This document shows, one piece after another, positions 8,602-16,966 of a DNA stretch of 64,000 nucleotides. The stretch is from Pseudomonas putida (GTDB taxonomy: Bacteria; Pseudomonadota; Gammaproteobacteria; Pseudomonadales; Pseudomonadaceae). Both the position numbers and the translations under genes were made by a program. The stretch's first letter is position 1, and each line of letters starts with the position of its first letter. Under the pieces are notes generated by a model. That model saw only the letters and a list, made by a program, of their open reading frames with translations, did no database searches and was not told where the DNA came from. The stretch lies in contig NZ_JANHLD010000001.1 in assembly GCF_028682455.1 (NCBI RefSeq), positions 1,900,001 to 1,964,000 of the forward strand, written 5' to 3'.

Positions 8602-9930
8602 ATGAAGCCCATCAAAGTCGGTTATATAGCCCTACTGCTGATTCTCAGCGCGTTGTGGCTGCTGGCCGATCCGCTGCTGCCGCCCAACTATGGATTTTTC
8701 GACGTACGCCATGTGCTGGTGACCTACACCGGCATCATCGGCATCGGCGTGATGAGCGTGGGCATGCTGCTGGCGCTGCGCCCGGTGCGGATCGAGCCCT
8801 TTTTCGGCGGTCTGGACAAGACCTACCGGCTGCACAAGTGGCTAGGCATAACCGGCTTGGTGGTCTCGATCATCCACTGGTTGTGGGCCCAAGGCACCAA
8901 ATGGGCGGTTGGCTGGGGCTTGCTGACCAAACCGCACAAGGGACCGCAGCCCGAGCAGACAGTAGAACTGTTCCGCTTTTTTCGCAGCCAGCGCGGCCTG
9001 GCCGAGAGTATCGGCGAATGGGCCTTCTATGCACTGGTCGTGCTGGTCGTCTTGGCTCTGCTCAAACGCTTCCCCTACCGGCATTTTTTCAAGACTCACC
9101 GGTTGCTGGCGCTGGTCTATCTGGCGCTGGTCGTGCATTCGGTGGTGCTGATGCCGTTCGATTTCTGGAGCGCACCCATCGGCCTGTTGATGCTGGCGCT
9201 CATGGCCGGCGGCACGATCGCCGCCTTTGTCTCGCTATTCCGCCGCGTGGGCTACAAGCGCCGCGCCGTGGGCGAAATCGAGGAAGTGCTGCACCACCGC
9301 GACAACCGCGTGCTGAAGTTTGCCATCAAGCTGAAAGACCGCTGGCCCGGCCACCAGGCTGGACAGTTCGCCTTCGTGACCCTCGATCCACACGAGGGCG
9401 CCCACCCGTACACCATCTCCTCGGCCTGGCATGACGATGGCCGCATGTTCTTCCTGGTCAAAGGCCTCGGCGACTACACCCAAACATTGCCTGACAAGGT
9501 GAAGGTCGGCGATCTGGTCAGCGTGGAGGGTCCCTATGGCCGCTTCGACTTCAGCTGCGGCAAATCGCGGCAGATCTGGGTAGCGGGTGGTATCGGCATC
9601 ACCCCGTTCATTGCCCGCCTGCAGGCTCTGATCAAACAGCCGGATGGCAAGGCCATCGATCTGTTCTACAGCACCAACGAGCCTGACGAGGGTTTTATCG
9701 AGCGAGTTCGCCAGCTCGCCAAACGCGCCGGGGTTCGACTGCATGTGCTGGTCACGGCTCGCGACGGTCGACTGAACGGCGAACGCATCCGTCAGGAAGT
9801 GCCGGAATGGTCGGCGGCAAATATCTGGTTCTGCGGCCCGGCCGGCTTTGGCCAGGCGCTGAGCGAGGACTTCAATGCCCACGGCCTTAGCCCTGCCGAC
9901 TTCCATCAGGAACTGTTCGATATGCGCTGA
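8602..9930 (+). CDS. Ferric-reductase-like membrane flavoprotein
   Basis: 442 residues. The N-terminal ~215 residues carry six hydrophobic helices with paired histidines (HKWLG...IHW near 84-95, KTHRLLAL and VVHSVV near 162-180) expected to bind b haems, as in the ferric reductase-like transmembrane domain. The C-terminal half is a FAD/NAD(P)-binding ferredoxin-reductase fold: HPYTISSAW (FAD), VEGPYGRFDF, WVAGGIGITPF (NAD(P)), IWFCGPAGFG. It should pass electrons from NAD(P)H across or within the inner membrane. Sitting beside persulfide and tetrathionate genes, a role in sulfur or metal redox stress is plausible but not shown. ATG at 8602. Confidence 0.85.
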   Translation: MKPIKVGYIALLLILSALWLLADPLLPPNYGFFDVRHVLVTYTGIIGIGVMSVGMLLALRPVRIEPFFGGLDKTYRLHKWLGITGLVVSIIHWLWAQGTKWAVGWGLLTKPHKGPQPEQTVELFRFFRSQRGLAESIGEWAFYALVVLVVLALLKRFPYRHFFKTHRLLALVYLALVVHSVVLMPFDFWSAPIGLLMLALMAGGTIAAFVSLFRRVGYKRRAVGEIEEVLHHRDNRVLKFAIKLKDRWPGHQAGQFAFVTLDPHEGAHPYTISSAWHDDGRMFFLVKGLGDYTQTLPDKVKVGDLVSVEGPYGRFDFSCGKSRQIWVAGGIGITPFIARLQALIKQPDGKAIDLFYSTNEPDEGFIERVRQLAKRAGVRLHVLVTARDGRLNGERIRQEVPEWSAANIWFCGPAGFGQALSEDFNAHGLSPADFHQELFDMR

Positions 9931-9947
9931 GTTTTGCAGCCCAGAGG

Positions 9948-9985
9948 CAGGGGCGTAGTGACTTGAGTGTGTCGCTACGCCCCTG
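9948..9985. terminator. Bidirectional terminator between convergent genes
   Basis: Arms 9948-9962 and 9971-9985 pair over 15 positions (CAGGGGCGTAGTGAC with GTCGCTACGCCCCTG, one G-U pair). It lies between the ends of the flavoprotein and osmC-like genes. Confidence 0.7.
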
Positions 9986-10003
9986 GTCCAGGCAGTTTTC
10001 ACT

Positions 10004-10441
10004 TCAGGACGGCTCAGCCAGCTCGGTGTGCAAGTGGGTGCCGTTCAGCAGGTTGTCGACCAACGGGCAGCGGCGCTCGACTTCTTCCAAGAACGCCAGT
10101 TTCTCTTCAGGACTCAGGTCCGCATCAATCTCGACGCGCAAGCGCACCTCCTCAAAACCGGGGCGCACGGTGTTATCACGCCCCAGCAGACCGGCCGGGT
10201 CGTAATCCGCCTCGATCTCGAAGCGCATGCCGCGAAGTTCAATCTTTCGCTGGTGGGCGAGGAACCGGGCGATGGTGCCGAGGCAGCCACCCAACGCCGC
10301 CAGGACCAGCTCCAGCGGGCTCGGGCCGGTATCGGTGCCGAATGCCGCACGCGGCTGGTCGATGAACACCGAATGATTGCCGCAGGCCATTTCGATGGCG
10401 AAGCCGTTACCCATGCCGCCTTGCACACTGATGGTTTTCAT
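10004..10441 (-). CDS. OsmC family peroxiredoxin-like protein
   Basis: 145 residues, full family length. Both OsmC cysteines are in place: GGCLGTIARFL in the central helix and RRCPLVDNLL near the C-terminus. OsmC/Ohr enzymes reduce organic hydroperoxides using this pair; members beside BigR/YeeE genes are often tied to persulfide handling, an inference here. The ATG at 10441 (MKTISVQGG) gives a normal N-terminal beta strand. It is the last of five same-strand genes (ArsR, two YeeE-like halves, DUF2892, OsmC) that likely form one operon. Confidence 0.85.
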   Translation of the reverse strand: MKTISVQGGMGNGFAIEMACGNHSVFIDQPRAAFGTDTGPSPLELVLAALGGCLGTIARFLAHQRKIELRGMRFEIEADYDPAGLLGRDNTVRPGFEEVRLRVEIDADLSPEEKLAFLEEVERRCPLVDNLLNGTHLHTELAEPS

Positions 10442-10468
10442 AGGCCACTCCTTGTCAGGAACAAAACG

Positions 10469-10657
10469 TCAGGAACGTTTGCAGGTGTTGATGCCCAACA
10501 GCGGATACGCCGGGCAGAAGCGGAACAGCCCGGTGGCCAGCGGCAGCACGCCGAGCCAGCCCCACCAACCGATCACGCCGAACAGGCTAAGAGCGATGAG
10601 CACCACGCCAACGACAATGCGCAGGCCGCGATCAAGGGTTCCCACGTTGGTTTTCAT
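10469..10657 (-). CDS. YgaP-like DUF2892 membrane peptide
   Basis: 62 residues: MKTNVGTLDRGLRIVVG, then one or two hydrophobic helices, and CPAYPLLGINTC near the end. This matches the DUF2892 (YgaP transmembrane) domain, which in E. coli YgaP is fused to a rhodanese; here it stands alone. The two C-terminal cysteines may handle sulfane sulfur or be structural. It lies 27 bases upstream of the OsmC gene in the presumed operon. Confidence 0.8.
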   Translation of the reverse strand: MKTNVGTLDRGLRIVVGVVLIALSLFGVIGWWGWLGVLPLATGLFRFCPAYPLLGINTCKRS

Positions 10658-10673
10658 ACAGACCTCTAGGTCA

Positions 10674-11090
10674 TCAGGGGCGCCGGCGTTCCAGCGCGGA
10701 GAACAGCCACATTCCAGCGAACATGGCGCACACGAAGAGCAGGATTTGCCAGTAGCCGGTCAGCACCAGCGCCACGGCCGGCCCCGGACAGATCCCGGCA
10801 ATTCCCCAGCCGATGCCAAACAGCAAACTGCCGCCGATCAGGCGACGATCCAGCTCGCGCTTCTCGGGCAGCCGCATGGGAGCGTCCAGCAGCGAACGGG
10901 TCTGCCGACGCGCCCAGGTGAAGGGTAAAAAGGCCACGGCGACAGCGCCACCCATAACCAGTGCCAGCGACGGGTCCCACTGGCCGGCCAGATCGAGAAA
11001 GCCGATGACCTTGGCGGGATCGGCCATGCCCGACAACAACAAGCCGATACCGAAGATCAATCCGGCGGCAAAAGCAGTCACCTTGCGCAT
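10674..11090 (-). CDS. YeeE/YedE-like (DUF6691) sulfur transporter, second half
   Basis: 138 residues from the ATG at 11090; the open frame extends 46 residues upstream, but that extension overlaps the preceding gene in another frame. MRKVTAFAAGLIFGIGLLLSG and IGWGIAGICPGPAVA are the paired helices with conserved Cys (GICPGPA) of the YeeE/TsuA family, which moves thiosulfate or sulfane sulfur through the inner membrane. Such proteins often occur as two half-size subunits, and the preceding gene is the other half (one base gap). Confidence 0.82.
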   Translation of the reverse strand: MRKVTAFAAGLIFGIGLLLSGMADPAKVIGFLDLAGQWDPSLALVMGGAVAVAFLPFTWARRQTRSLLDAPMRLPEKRELDRRLIGGSLLFGIGWGIAGICPGPAVALVLTGYWQILLFVCAMFAGMWLFSALERRRP

Positions 11091-11091
11091 A

Positions 11092-11526
11092 TCAGCCTCC
11101 CCACAGATGACGTAGCATGAAAACCGTGACAAAACCGCTGGCCATGAACGCAGCGGTTGCAGCCATGGAGCGGGGCGACAGGCGTGAAATGCCACATACG
11201 CCATGACCACTGGTGCACCCGGAGCCATAGCGCGTGCCCACGCCCACCAGCAGACCGGCCATCAACAGGCCCAACCCGTTGGTCTGGAATTGCGGCACTG
11301 GCAGCGTGGAGAAGACCACCCATAACAGTGGCGCGAGCAGCACCCCGAGCAGAAACAGACCTTTTTCGCCGCGCCCCTCGCCACCCCGCTCCAACAGGCT
11401 GGCCAGCAGCCCGCTGATGCCGGCGATGCGCCCATTGAGGACCACAAACAGGCCGGCGCCCAGGCCGATCAACATGCCGCCGGCCAGCGAAGTCCAGGGT
11501 GTGAAATGAGCCCAATCAATGATCAT
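11092..11526 (-). CDS. YeeE/YedE-like sulfur transporter, first half
   Basis: 144 residues from the ATG at 11526, four bases into the end of the ArsR gene. [23 protein letters not shown] and [21 protein letters not shown] carry the glycine-rich helices and the [10 protein letters not shown] cysteine motif that conduct sulfur-containing anions in the YeeE family. Together with the next gene it covers both pseudo-symmetric halves of a full YeeE. Regulation by the adjacent ArsR repressor is likely from the overlap. Confidence 0.83.
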   Translation of the reverse strand: MIIDWAHFTPWTSLAGGMLIGLGAGLFVVLNGRIAGISGLLASLLERGGEGRGEKGLFLLGVLLAPLLWVVFSTLPVPQFQTNGLGLLMAGLLVGVGTRYGSGCTSGHGVCGISRLSPRSMAATAAFMASGFVTVFMLRHLWGG

Positions 11527-11849
11527 GTCGACTCCTTTGCGCAAAACAGTTGATAGAGCGTGGAAATCACCGCCAGCGCCTCGGGGCTACTGATGCGGTA
11601 ATAGATCTGCTTGCCCTCGCGCCGGGTCTCCACCAGACCTTCACGGCGTAACACGCCCAACTGCTGGGACAGCGTCGGCTGCTGAATGCCCAGCAACGCT
11701 TCGAGCTCACTCACGTTGCGCTCGCCCTGTGACAGCTGACAGAGCAGCAGCAAACGATCGGGATTGGCCAGCGCCTTGAGCAACTGGCCTGCGCTGTCGG
11801 CATTGGCGCGCAGTTTCTGGATGTCCAGGGGAATGGGATGGGTATTCAT
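11523..11849 (-). CDS. ArsR-family persulfide-type repressor (BigR/SqrR-like)
   Basis: 108 residues with a winged HTH (LSQGERNVSELEALLG, QQPTLSQQLGVLRREGLV). Two cysteines, Cys37 (LLLLCQLS) and Cys103 (LYQLFCAK), are 66 residues apart, the same spacing as the reactive pair of BigR/SqrR, which form a disulfide or polysulfide link when H2S or persulfide rises and then release DNA. It heads the operon, so it probably represses itself, the YeeE halves, DUF2892 and OsmC. The AT-rich promoter at about 11875-11905 is the likely operator. Confidence 0.82.
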   Translation of the reverse strand: MNTHPIPLDIQKLRANADSAGQLLKALANPDRLLLLCQLSQGERNVSELEALLGIQQPTLSQQLGVLRREGLVETRREGKQIYYRISSPEALAVISTLYQLFCAKEST

Positions 11850-11871
11850 GAAATCTCACTCATCTAAGACA

Positions 11872-11908
11872 GAAACAATATATGTTTTTATATTTTATTA
11901 GGCAATAG
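11872..11908 (-). promoter_or_regulatory. AT-rich promoter/operator of the ArsR operon
   Basis: The stretch ACAATATATGTTTTTATATT and the following ATTTTATTAGG stand out in a GC-rich region and lie just upstream of the repressor start at 11849. BigR-type operators are AT-rich imperfect palindromes, so autoregulation here is a reasonable inference. Confidence 0.5.
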
Positions 11909-11965
11909 ATTTTAAGCCTGCCAATTGCCGGCATCGTTTTCACGCCCTACATGAATTCCAGACAG

Positions 11966-12003
11966 AAAAACGCCGGACCAGGATTGCTCCTGACCCGGCG
12001 TCT
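11966..12003 (-). terminator. Rho-independent terminator of ttrBCA
   Basis: On the minus strand ACGCCGGGTCAGGA pairs imperfectly with TCCTGGTCCGGCGT around GCAA and runs into TTTTT. It begins 17 bases after the ttrA-like stop codon. Confidence 0.8.
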
Positions 12004-12018
12004 GACGTGCCGCCCGAC

Positions 12019-15000
12019 TCAGACCCGTTCGATGCGCACCGGCAGGGCCTGGCGTACCGCCGCACCCGAGACCCAGTCGATCCACACGTTGGTGTCCGGA
12101 CGGGTCGGATCGCCGAAGCCGAGGTCGTTGAGGTTGACCCCCGCCGCCAGCGCCGGGTTGTGCGGCATGGGCTGGCCATTCACCTGATGGGTGCGAGCGC
12201 CCAGCTCGGTGTGTCCGTAGCCGTGCTCAACGGCAACGGTGCCCGGCATCAGCCCGTCACGCACCAGCGCCACCCCTTCCCGCGTGCCACCTGGAGTGAC
12301 CAGGCGCACTCGGTCGCCATGACCGATGCCCAACCGCGCCGCATCGTCGCGATGCAGATACACCGGGTTATGGGGGTGCACCTGACGCAGCCGGTCGGCG
12401 CCGATGGAAAACGCGCTCATCAGGTGCGACTTGAAGGAGATCATCAGCAGCGGCCACTGCGCCTCGCCGTACAACTCGCGCATCGGACGACCGTCGGCCA
12501 TGCGCACCGGATACCAGGTCGGGCAACCGCTGTAACGCTCGCCGGTCAGCGAGTGACGCATCCTGGCCAGGTCCTCGTACCAGATCTGCTGCGGATTTGC
12601 GTAACCCTGGCGCAGCTGGCCATCCTCGTTCCAGGCATCCTCGACGCGCGCAAAGCGTCCGCCACGGCTCATCAACAGCGCCACACGCCGCCACTCCTCG
12701 GGCTTGAGACCGTGCTGCAACTGCTCGGCGTGACGTATCACGCCGGTGAGCGCCAGGTCGTCATCGCTGGCTTCCGGCACCGGCTGGCCGCCGGCGTAGG
12801 CGATGTTGGCAAAGCCACGCAGGTAGAAGTCGGCGGCGCTGTTCAGGTCGTGGCGGTTGCCCTGGACGTCACGAATCGCGCCGGCGCCAAAGCCCGGCAT
12901 GCCGAGGCGCTTGGCGGTGGCGATCAGGAAACTTTCCAGACTGATCGGCTGACCTTCGGCGGTCTTCGCCACGCGCGGCTCGACCACCGGCCAGCGCACG
13001 CTGGAGGCCTTGGCCACCACGCCGTTCCAGGGCGCGGAGACACCCCAGCTTTCGTAGGTCAAGGTGTCCGGCACGATGTAGTCGGCCAGCGCGCTGGTTT
13101 CGTTGATGAACGGGTTCACCGCGATGCTCAGCGGCATCAGTTTCGGATCGCGCAGGCGCTCCTCGATGACGTGCCGCCAGCCGGCGATGCCGTACACCTG
13201 ATTACCCATGTGGTTGATCCACACCTTGGCGCGGTACGGGTAGCCATCCAGGGCGGCGGCGATCATTTCCGAGCTCAGCCCGCCGACTGCCGGATACCAG
13301 GGCGCTTTGGCGGGGTACGGGGACTGGCCGGCCTCTTTCTTGCGGCGGTATTCGCTGCTCTTTTCATAGGGGAAACGGTGGCGCGACAGGGCCACACCCT
13401 TGGGGTCCACCTTGCCGGCGAAACCGCCGATGTTGTAGCGCGGCCCCGGGCCGAACGGCGGGAACTGGCCGGCGTCCACCACCAGGCCGCCCTTGACGTT
13501 GAGGTTGCCGATCAGCGTGTTGAGCATGCCGATGGCATAGGCGGTGTAGAAGCCGGAACCACTCATGGTGCCGCCGTGGGAGTTGGCCACCGCCTGCTTG
13601 CCGTAGCCGGTAAAGCGTTCGGCCAGCCCGATGATCTTCTCCACCGGCACGCCGGATTCGCGAGCGTATTCCTCCAGGCTCATGCGCCGGGCTTCAGCGT
13701 GCAGGCGGCTCAGCGAGCTGCTGACCCGCACCGGCTGACCGTCCAGCGTCACCGTGCGTTCGACGAACAGCTCCGCCGGTTCGGCCTGGGTGTGCGCGGC
13801 CAACTCGCCGTCGGCGCGCTGCACAACGTAGGCATCGACATCGCTCCAGCCCAGGTCGGCGCCGCGCAGGAAACTGCCGAAGCGCGGATGCTCCGGATCA
13901 TTGACCAGCAAATGGGTGGCGTTGCTCCAGGACACTTCGCCCGCCGCCCGCATGGCCGCCTGGCCCGGCTGGGCGAGCATGCCGGCGTCGTAGCGACGGT
14001 TGTCGAGGATCCAGCGGATCATGCCCATCACCAGCGCCAGGTCGCCGGCCGGCTTGACCGCCAGCCACTCGCTGCCATCGCTGAGCACGTTGGAGGTGGC
14101 CGGCAGTGTCGGCGAAACCACCACGTACTCGAACACCGGCTTGTCGGTGCGGGTACGCGCCTCGGCCAGTTGCCGGCCCTGGCGCTGGAAAGGGTTACCC
14201 GCCTGGGCCGGCGCAGTGCCGATGAACAGGCCGAAACGGGCGTTGTCCCAGTCCGGCTTGCCGTGGGGCGTGCCGGCCAGGTCGCCGAGCGCGGCAGCGG
14301 TGCCCACCCGGTAGGTCTGGCCGCAGTACGAGCCGTGGTTGGCAAAGTTGACGCTGCCAAACGACTGCTGAGTAAAGCGGCGCACGAACGGCGTGCGGCC
14401 TTCGTTGCCGGCATCGGTGAACAGCAACTGGTTGCTCAGCGGGCCGTACTCCGGGTTGGCCGGATCGATCAGGGTCTCGCGGTCATAGATCGCGCGCAAG
14501 CCGTCCACATGACCTTCACCAAACAGATCGCCACCCTCGCAGACTTCCTCGACCAACTGATCGAAGGAAATGGTTTGCCACTTGCCCTCGCCGCGCTTGC
14601 CCACCCGTTTTAGCGGTTGCAGCACGCGGTAGGGGCTGGTCAGCTGCTCGAACATCGCCGAGCCGCGCCCGCAGGCGGTGGCGCGGCCTTCGATGCCGGC
14701 ATCGCCGCCCAGCGCTGCGTACACATCGCGCACCGGCGTCTGCATGTCCGCCGGCTGGGTGGTGGCCAGCGGGTGATAAGGGTTGCCGGCCACACGAATG
14801 ATGCGGTTGGCCTCGTTGTCCACCCGTACGCGAATGCCGCACTGGGTCCAGCAGCCCAGGCACACCGACGGGCTAACTGTCTGCCCCGGCTGGGTGGACA
14901 GCGCGCCAGTTAGCGGGTCAATGCGAAATTCCGGGGTCAGGGAATTGCCGCGCACCGCGTCGGCGGTGGGCGTGCCGGCGGTGCCGTGCACCAGCCCGGT

Positions 15001-15132
15001 CACCGCCCGGCTGACGGTTTCACTGTAGCCTGCGGCGAACACCGCCAGACCACCGGCGACGGCGGCGCCCTGGGTGATCACTTTGCGCCGGCCGGCATCC
15101 TGCAGTTCTTGTTGCTTGGACTTGTCGGTCAT
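12019..15132 (-). CDS. ttrA: Tetrathionate reductase-like molybdopterin catalytic subunit
   Basis: 1037 residues. An N-terminal twin-arginine signal (GRRKVITQGAAVAGG) sends the folded protein to the periplasm. VCLGCWTQCGIRVRVDNEAN near residue 90 starts the 4Fe-4S/molybdopterin domain with a Cys-rich motif of the TtrA/PhsA/ArrA group. ANSHGGTMSGSGFY, NPFINETSALADYIVPD and the C-terminal RLGIGHGDRVRLVTPGG are typical molybdopterin-binding stretches of the DMSO-reductase family. The gene order B-C-A and the partner proteins match ttrBCA of Salmonella, so tetrathionate is the first guess. Related sulfur or arsenic oxyanion substrates remain possible. Confidence 0.78.
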   Translation of the reverse strand: MTDKSKQQELQDAGRRKVITQGAAVAGGLAVFAAGYSETVSRAVTGLVHGTAGTPTADAVRGNSLTPEFRIDPLTGALSTQPGQTVSPSVCLGCWTQCGIRVRVDNEANRIIRVAGNPYHPLATTQPADMQTPVRDVYAALGGDAGIEGRATACGRGSAMFEQLTSPYRVLQPLKRVGKRGEGKWQTISFDQLVEEVCEGGDLFGEGHVDGLRAIYDRETLIDPANPEYGPLSNQLLFTDAGNEGRTPFVRRFTQQSFGSVNFANHGSYCGQTYRVGTAAALGDLAGTPHGKPDWDNARFGLFIGTAPAQAGNPFQRQGRQLAEARTRTDKPVFEYVVVSPTLPATSNVLSDGSEWLAVKPAGDLALVMGMIRWILDNRRYDAGMLAQPGQAAMRAAGEVSWSNATHLLVNDPEHPRFGSFLRGADLGWSDVDAYVVQRADGELAAHTQAEPAELFVERTVTLDGQPVRVSSSLSRLHAEARRMSLEEYARESGVPVEKIIGLAERFTGYGKQAVANSHGGTMSGSGFYTAYAIGMLNTLIGNLNVKGGLVVDAGQFPPFGPGPRYNIGGFAGKVDPKGVALSRHRFPYEKSSEYRRKKEAGQSPYPAKAPWYPAVGGLSSEMIAAALDGYPYRAKVWINHMGNQVYGIAGWRHVIEERLRDPKLMPLSIAVNPFINETSALADYIVPDTLTYESWGVSAPWNGVVAKASSVRWPVVEPRVAKTAEGQPISLESFLIATAKRLGMPGFGAGAIRDVQGNRHDLNSAADFYLRGFANIAYAGGQPVPEASDDDLALTGVIRHAEQLQHGLKPEEWRRVALLMSRGGRFARVEDAWNEDGQLRQGYANPQQIWYEDLARMRHSLTGERYSGCPTWYPVRMADGRPMRELYGEAQWPLLMISFKSHLMSAFSIGADRLRQVHPHNPVYLHRDDAARLGIGHGDRVRLVTPGGTREGVALVRDGLMPGTVAVEHGYGHTELGARTHQVNGQPMPHNPALAAGVNLNDLGFGDPTRPDTNVWIDWVSGAAVRQALPVRIERV

Positions 15133-15147
15133 GTCATCGACTCCTGA

Positions 15148-16185
15148 TCAGTGACCGGCCCGGGCCGGGTTAAAAGAGGGAAAGCGTTCCAGCACGAATA
15201 CCACGGCAACCAGCAGCGCCAGACACAGGCCGAACATGCCGGCAATGCCCAGCAGTCCGTCACCGCCCAGCGGCATGCTGTACAGGTACAGGCCGGCACC
15301 GTACTTGGGCACGCCCTGCACGCTCATGAACACCACCCAGCGGAACACCCAGGCCGAAGCCAGCATGGCCAGCGCCACCAGCAGCGAGTAGCCGGCGCCG
15401 CCCAGTCGCGCAGCGGGGCGGGCCAGCATGGCCAGCAACAGCAAGCCGCTCAGTACCGCGCCGAGCAGGCTCAGGCGCCATACCGGGAAGTCCTCGAACA
15501 GGCGCAGCGCCACGGGGAACGACGGATCCAGGCCCAGACTGCCGGTCACCACCCAGACCAGCGCGCCCAGCACCACCAGCGCCAGCGCACTGAGGCCGAG
15601 GCGACGCAGCAGTTCCAGCGGCATGGCGGCCAGACCGCCCGGCAGCCAGCGGCCGACCAAAAGCATGGCGCCCAGCGTGGCCAGCCAGCCGGTGACGGCG
15701 AAGTTCCACGGCAGCAGCAGCGTGTTCCACAGCGGGCGGGCGCGCACCACCATCACTTCGGCGCCGGTATAGACCAGGATGCCCACCGCCAGCAGCGCCA
15801 TGGCCAGGCCGACAAGACGCAGCGGGCGTTCCCAGCGCAGCCACCACAGCAGGCAAAAACCCAGGGCCAGCATCACGAACGGCGGCAGCAGGTAGGCGCC
15901 AATGGACATCCACGACCAGGGCGTGAAATGCGCATAGAAGTGCCAGAAGCGCCCCGGCTGGTGCAGGTCGGCCAGTAGCGACACTGGCGCGGCGATGGCG
16001 GTGACCAGCAGCACCACCACGGCCGCCGGCATCAGGCGCGCCGAGGGCGAGCCGGGCTTGCCGAATGCCAGGACGGCGGCGGTGAGCGCCGTGGTGGCGG
16101 CGATGCCGATGAAGAAGAAATATTGCACCGCCCAGGGCAGCCAGGCAGCCTCGTACTCGGGGGTCAGCAGCTCAACGATCTGCAT
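15148..16185 (-). CDS. ttrC: NrfD/TtrC-like quinol-oxidising membrane subunit
   Basis: 345 residues with about nine to ten transmembrane helices and almost no large soluble loops. LADLHQPGRFWHFYAHFTPWSWMS is an NrfD/PsrC family hallmark near residue 73. Subunits of this type anchor the periplasmic molybdoenzyme and its Fe-S partner and feed electrons from the quinol pool. It starts 10 bases after the ttrB-like gene and ends 15 bases before the ttrA-like gene, so the three are co-transcribed. Confidence 0.8.
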   Translation of the reverse strand: MQIVELLTPEYEAAWLPWAVQYFFFIGIAATTALTAAVLAFGKPGSPSARLMPAAVVVLLVTAIAAPVSLLADLHQPGRFWHFYAHFTPWSWMSIGAYLLPPFVMLALGFCLLWWLRWERPLRLVGLAMALLAVGILVYTGAEVMVVRARPLWNTLLLPWNFAVTGWLATLGAMLLVGRWLPGGLAAMPLELLRRLGLSALALVVLGALVWVVTGSLGLDPSFPVALRLFEDFPVWRLSLLGAVLSGLLLLAMLARPAARLGGAGYSLLVALAMLASAWVFRWVVFMSVQGVPKYGAGLYLYSMPLGGDGLLGIAGMFGLCLALLVAVVFVLERFPSFNPARAGH

Positions 16186-16195
16186 GGCAACGTCC

Positions 16196-16966
16196 TTAAT
16201 GCTTGGCGATCAGACGGATACCCGCCTGGCCGTCCACTTCGTTGACGAAGGCCTCGGGCAGGCCGATGTAGTACACGTGCGGGTCGGTGTTCATCCCCGG
16301 CTTGAGGACACGAATCTCGTCCTTGTGGGTTTCCAGCCGGCGGGAAATCTCGCTTTGCGGATCATTCAGGTCGCCGATCACGCGCGCCCCGCCCACGCAG
16401 CTTTCCACGCAGGCCGGCAGCAGGCCGACCTCCAGGCGATGCTCGCAGAAGGTGCACTTGTCGGCGGTCTGGGTTTCGTGATTGATGAAGCGCGCGTCGT
16501 AAGGACAAGCCTGCACGCAGTAGCCACAGCCCACGCAGCGCTCGTTGTCCACCAGCACGATGCCGTCGGTGCGCTGGAAGGTGGCCTGCACCGGACAGAC
16601 CGGCACGCACGGCGGCTCATCGCAGTGGTTGCACAAGCGCGGCAGGTTGATCAGTGCCGAGGGGGCGTCGGGGGTTTCGGTGACTTCGTACTGCAGTACT
16701 GTGGTGCGGAACTGGCCGATCGGCGGCAGGTTCTCCACTGAACAACTCACCGTGCAGGCCTGGCAGCCGATGCACTTGCGCAGGTCCACCAGCATGCCGT
16801 AGCGCTTGCCCTCAATGCCCGGCCGCCGGGGCGGCTGGTCGCCAATGCCGGCCTGGGCGGTGCTGGCCAGGGGCAGCAGGCTCACGGCGGCACTCAGGCC
16901 CAGCAGATCCTTGAGCAGGCCGCGCCGGCCTGCGGATGGAGGTTGATCACAGGGTGACTTGCTCAT
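16196..16966 (-). CDS. ttrB: Tetrathionate reductase-like 4Fe-4S subunit
   Basis: 256 residues with a twin-arginine signal (GRRGLLKDLLGLSAAVSLLP). Four ferredoxin cysteine clusters are visible: CIGCQACTVSC, CNHCDEPPCVPVCP, CVGCGYCVQACP and CTFCEHRLEVG with a later CVESC, enough for four 4Fe-4S clusters that pass electrons from TtrC to TtrA. It is the first gene of the operon. Only 24 bases lie between its start and the inverted repeat of the ISL3 element, so the native promoter is probably cut off. Confidence 0.82.
   Translation of the reverse strand: MSKSPCDQPPSAGRRGLLKDLLGLSAAVSLLPLASTAQAGIGDQPPRRPGIEGKRYGMLVDLRKCIGCQACTVSCSVENLPPIGQFRTTVLQYEVTETPDAPSALINLPRLCNHCDEPPCVPVCPVQATFQRTDGIVLVDNERCVGCGYCVQACPYDARFINHETQTADKCTFCEHRLEVGLLPACVESCVGGARVIGDLNDPQSEISRRLETHKDEIRVLKPGMNTDPHVYYIGLPEAFVNEVDGQAGIRLIAKH

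Noticed and set aside
12007..14613. 868-codon plus-strand frame over ttrA
   Set aside because: Shadow of the molybdopterin oxidoreductase gene; no domain of its own.
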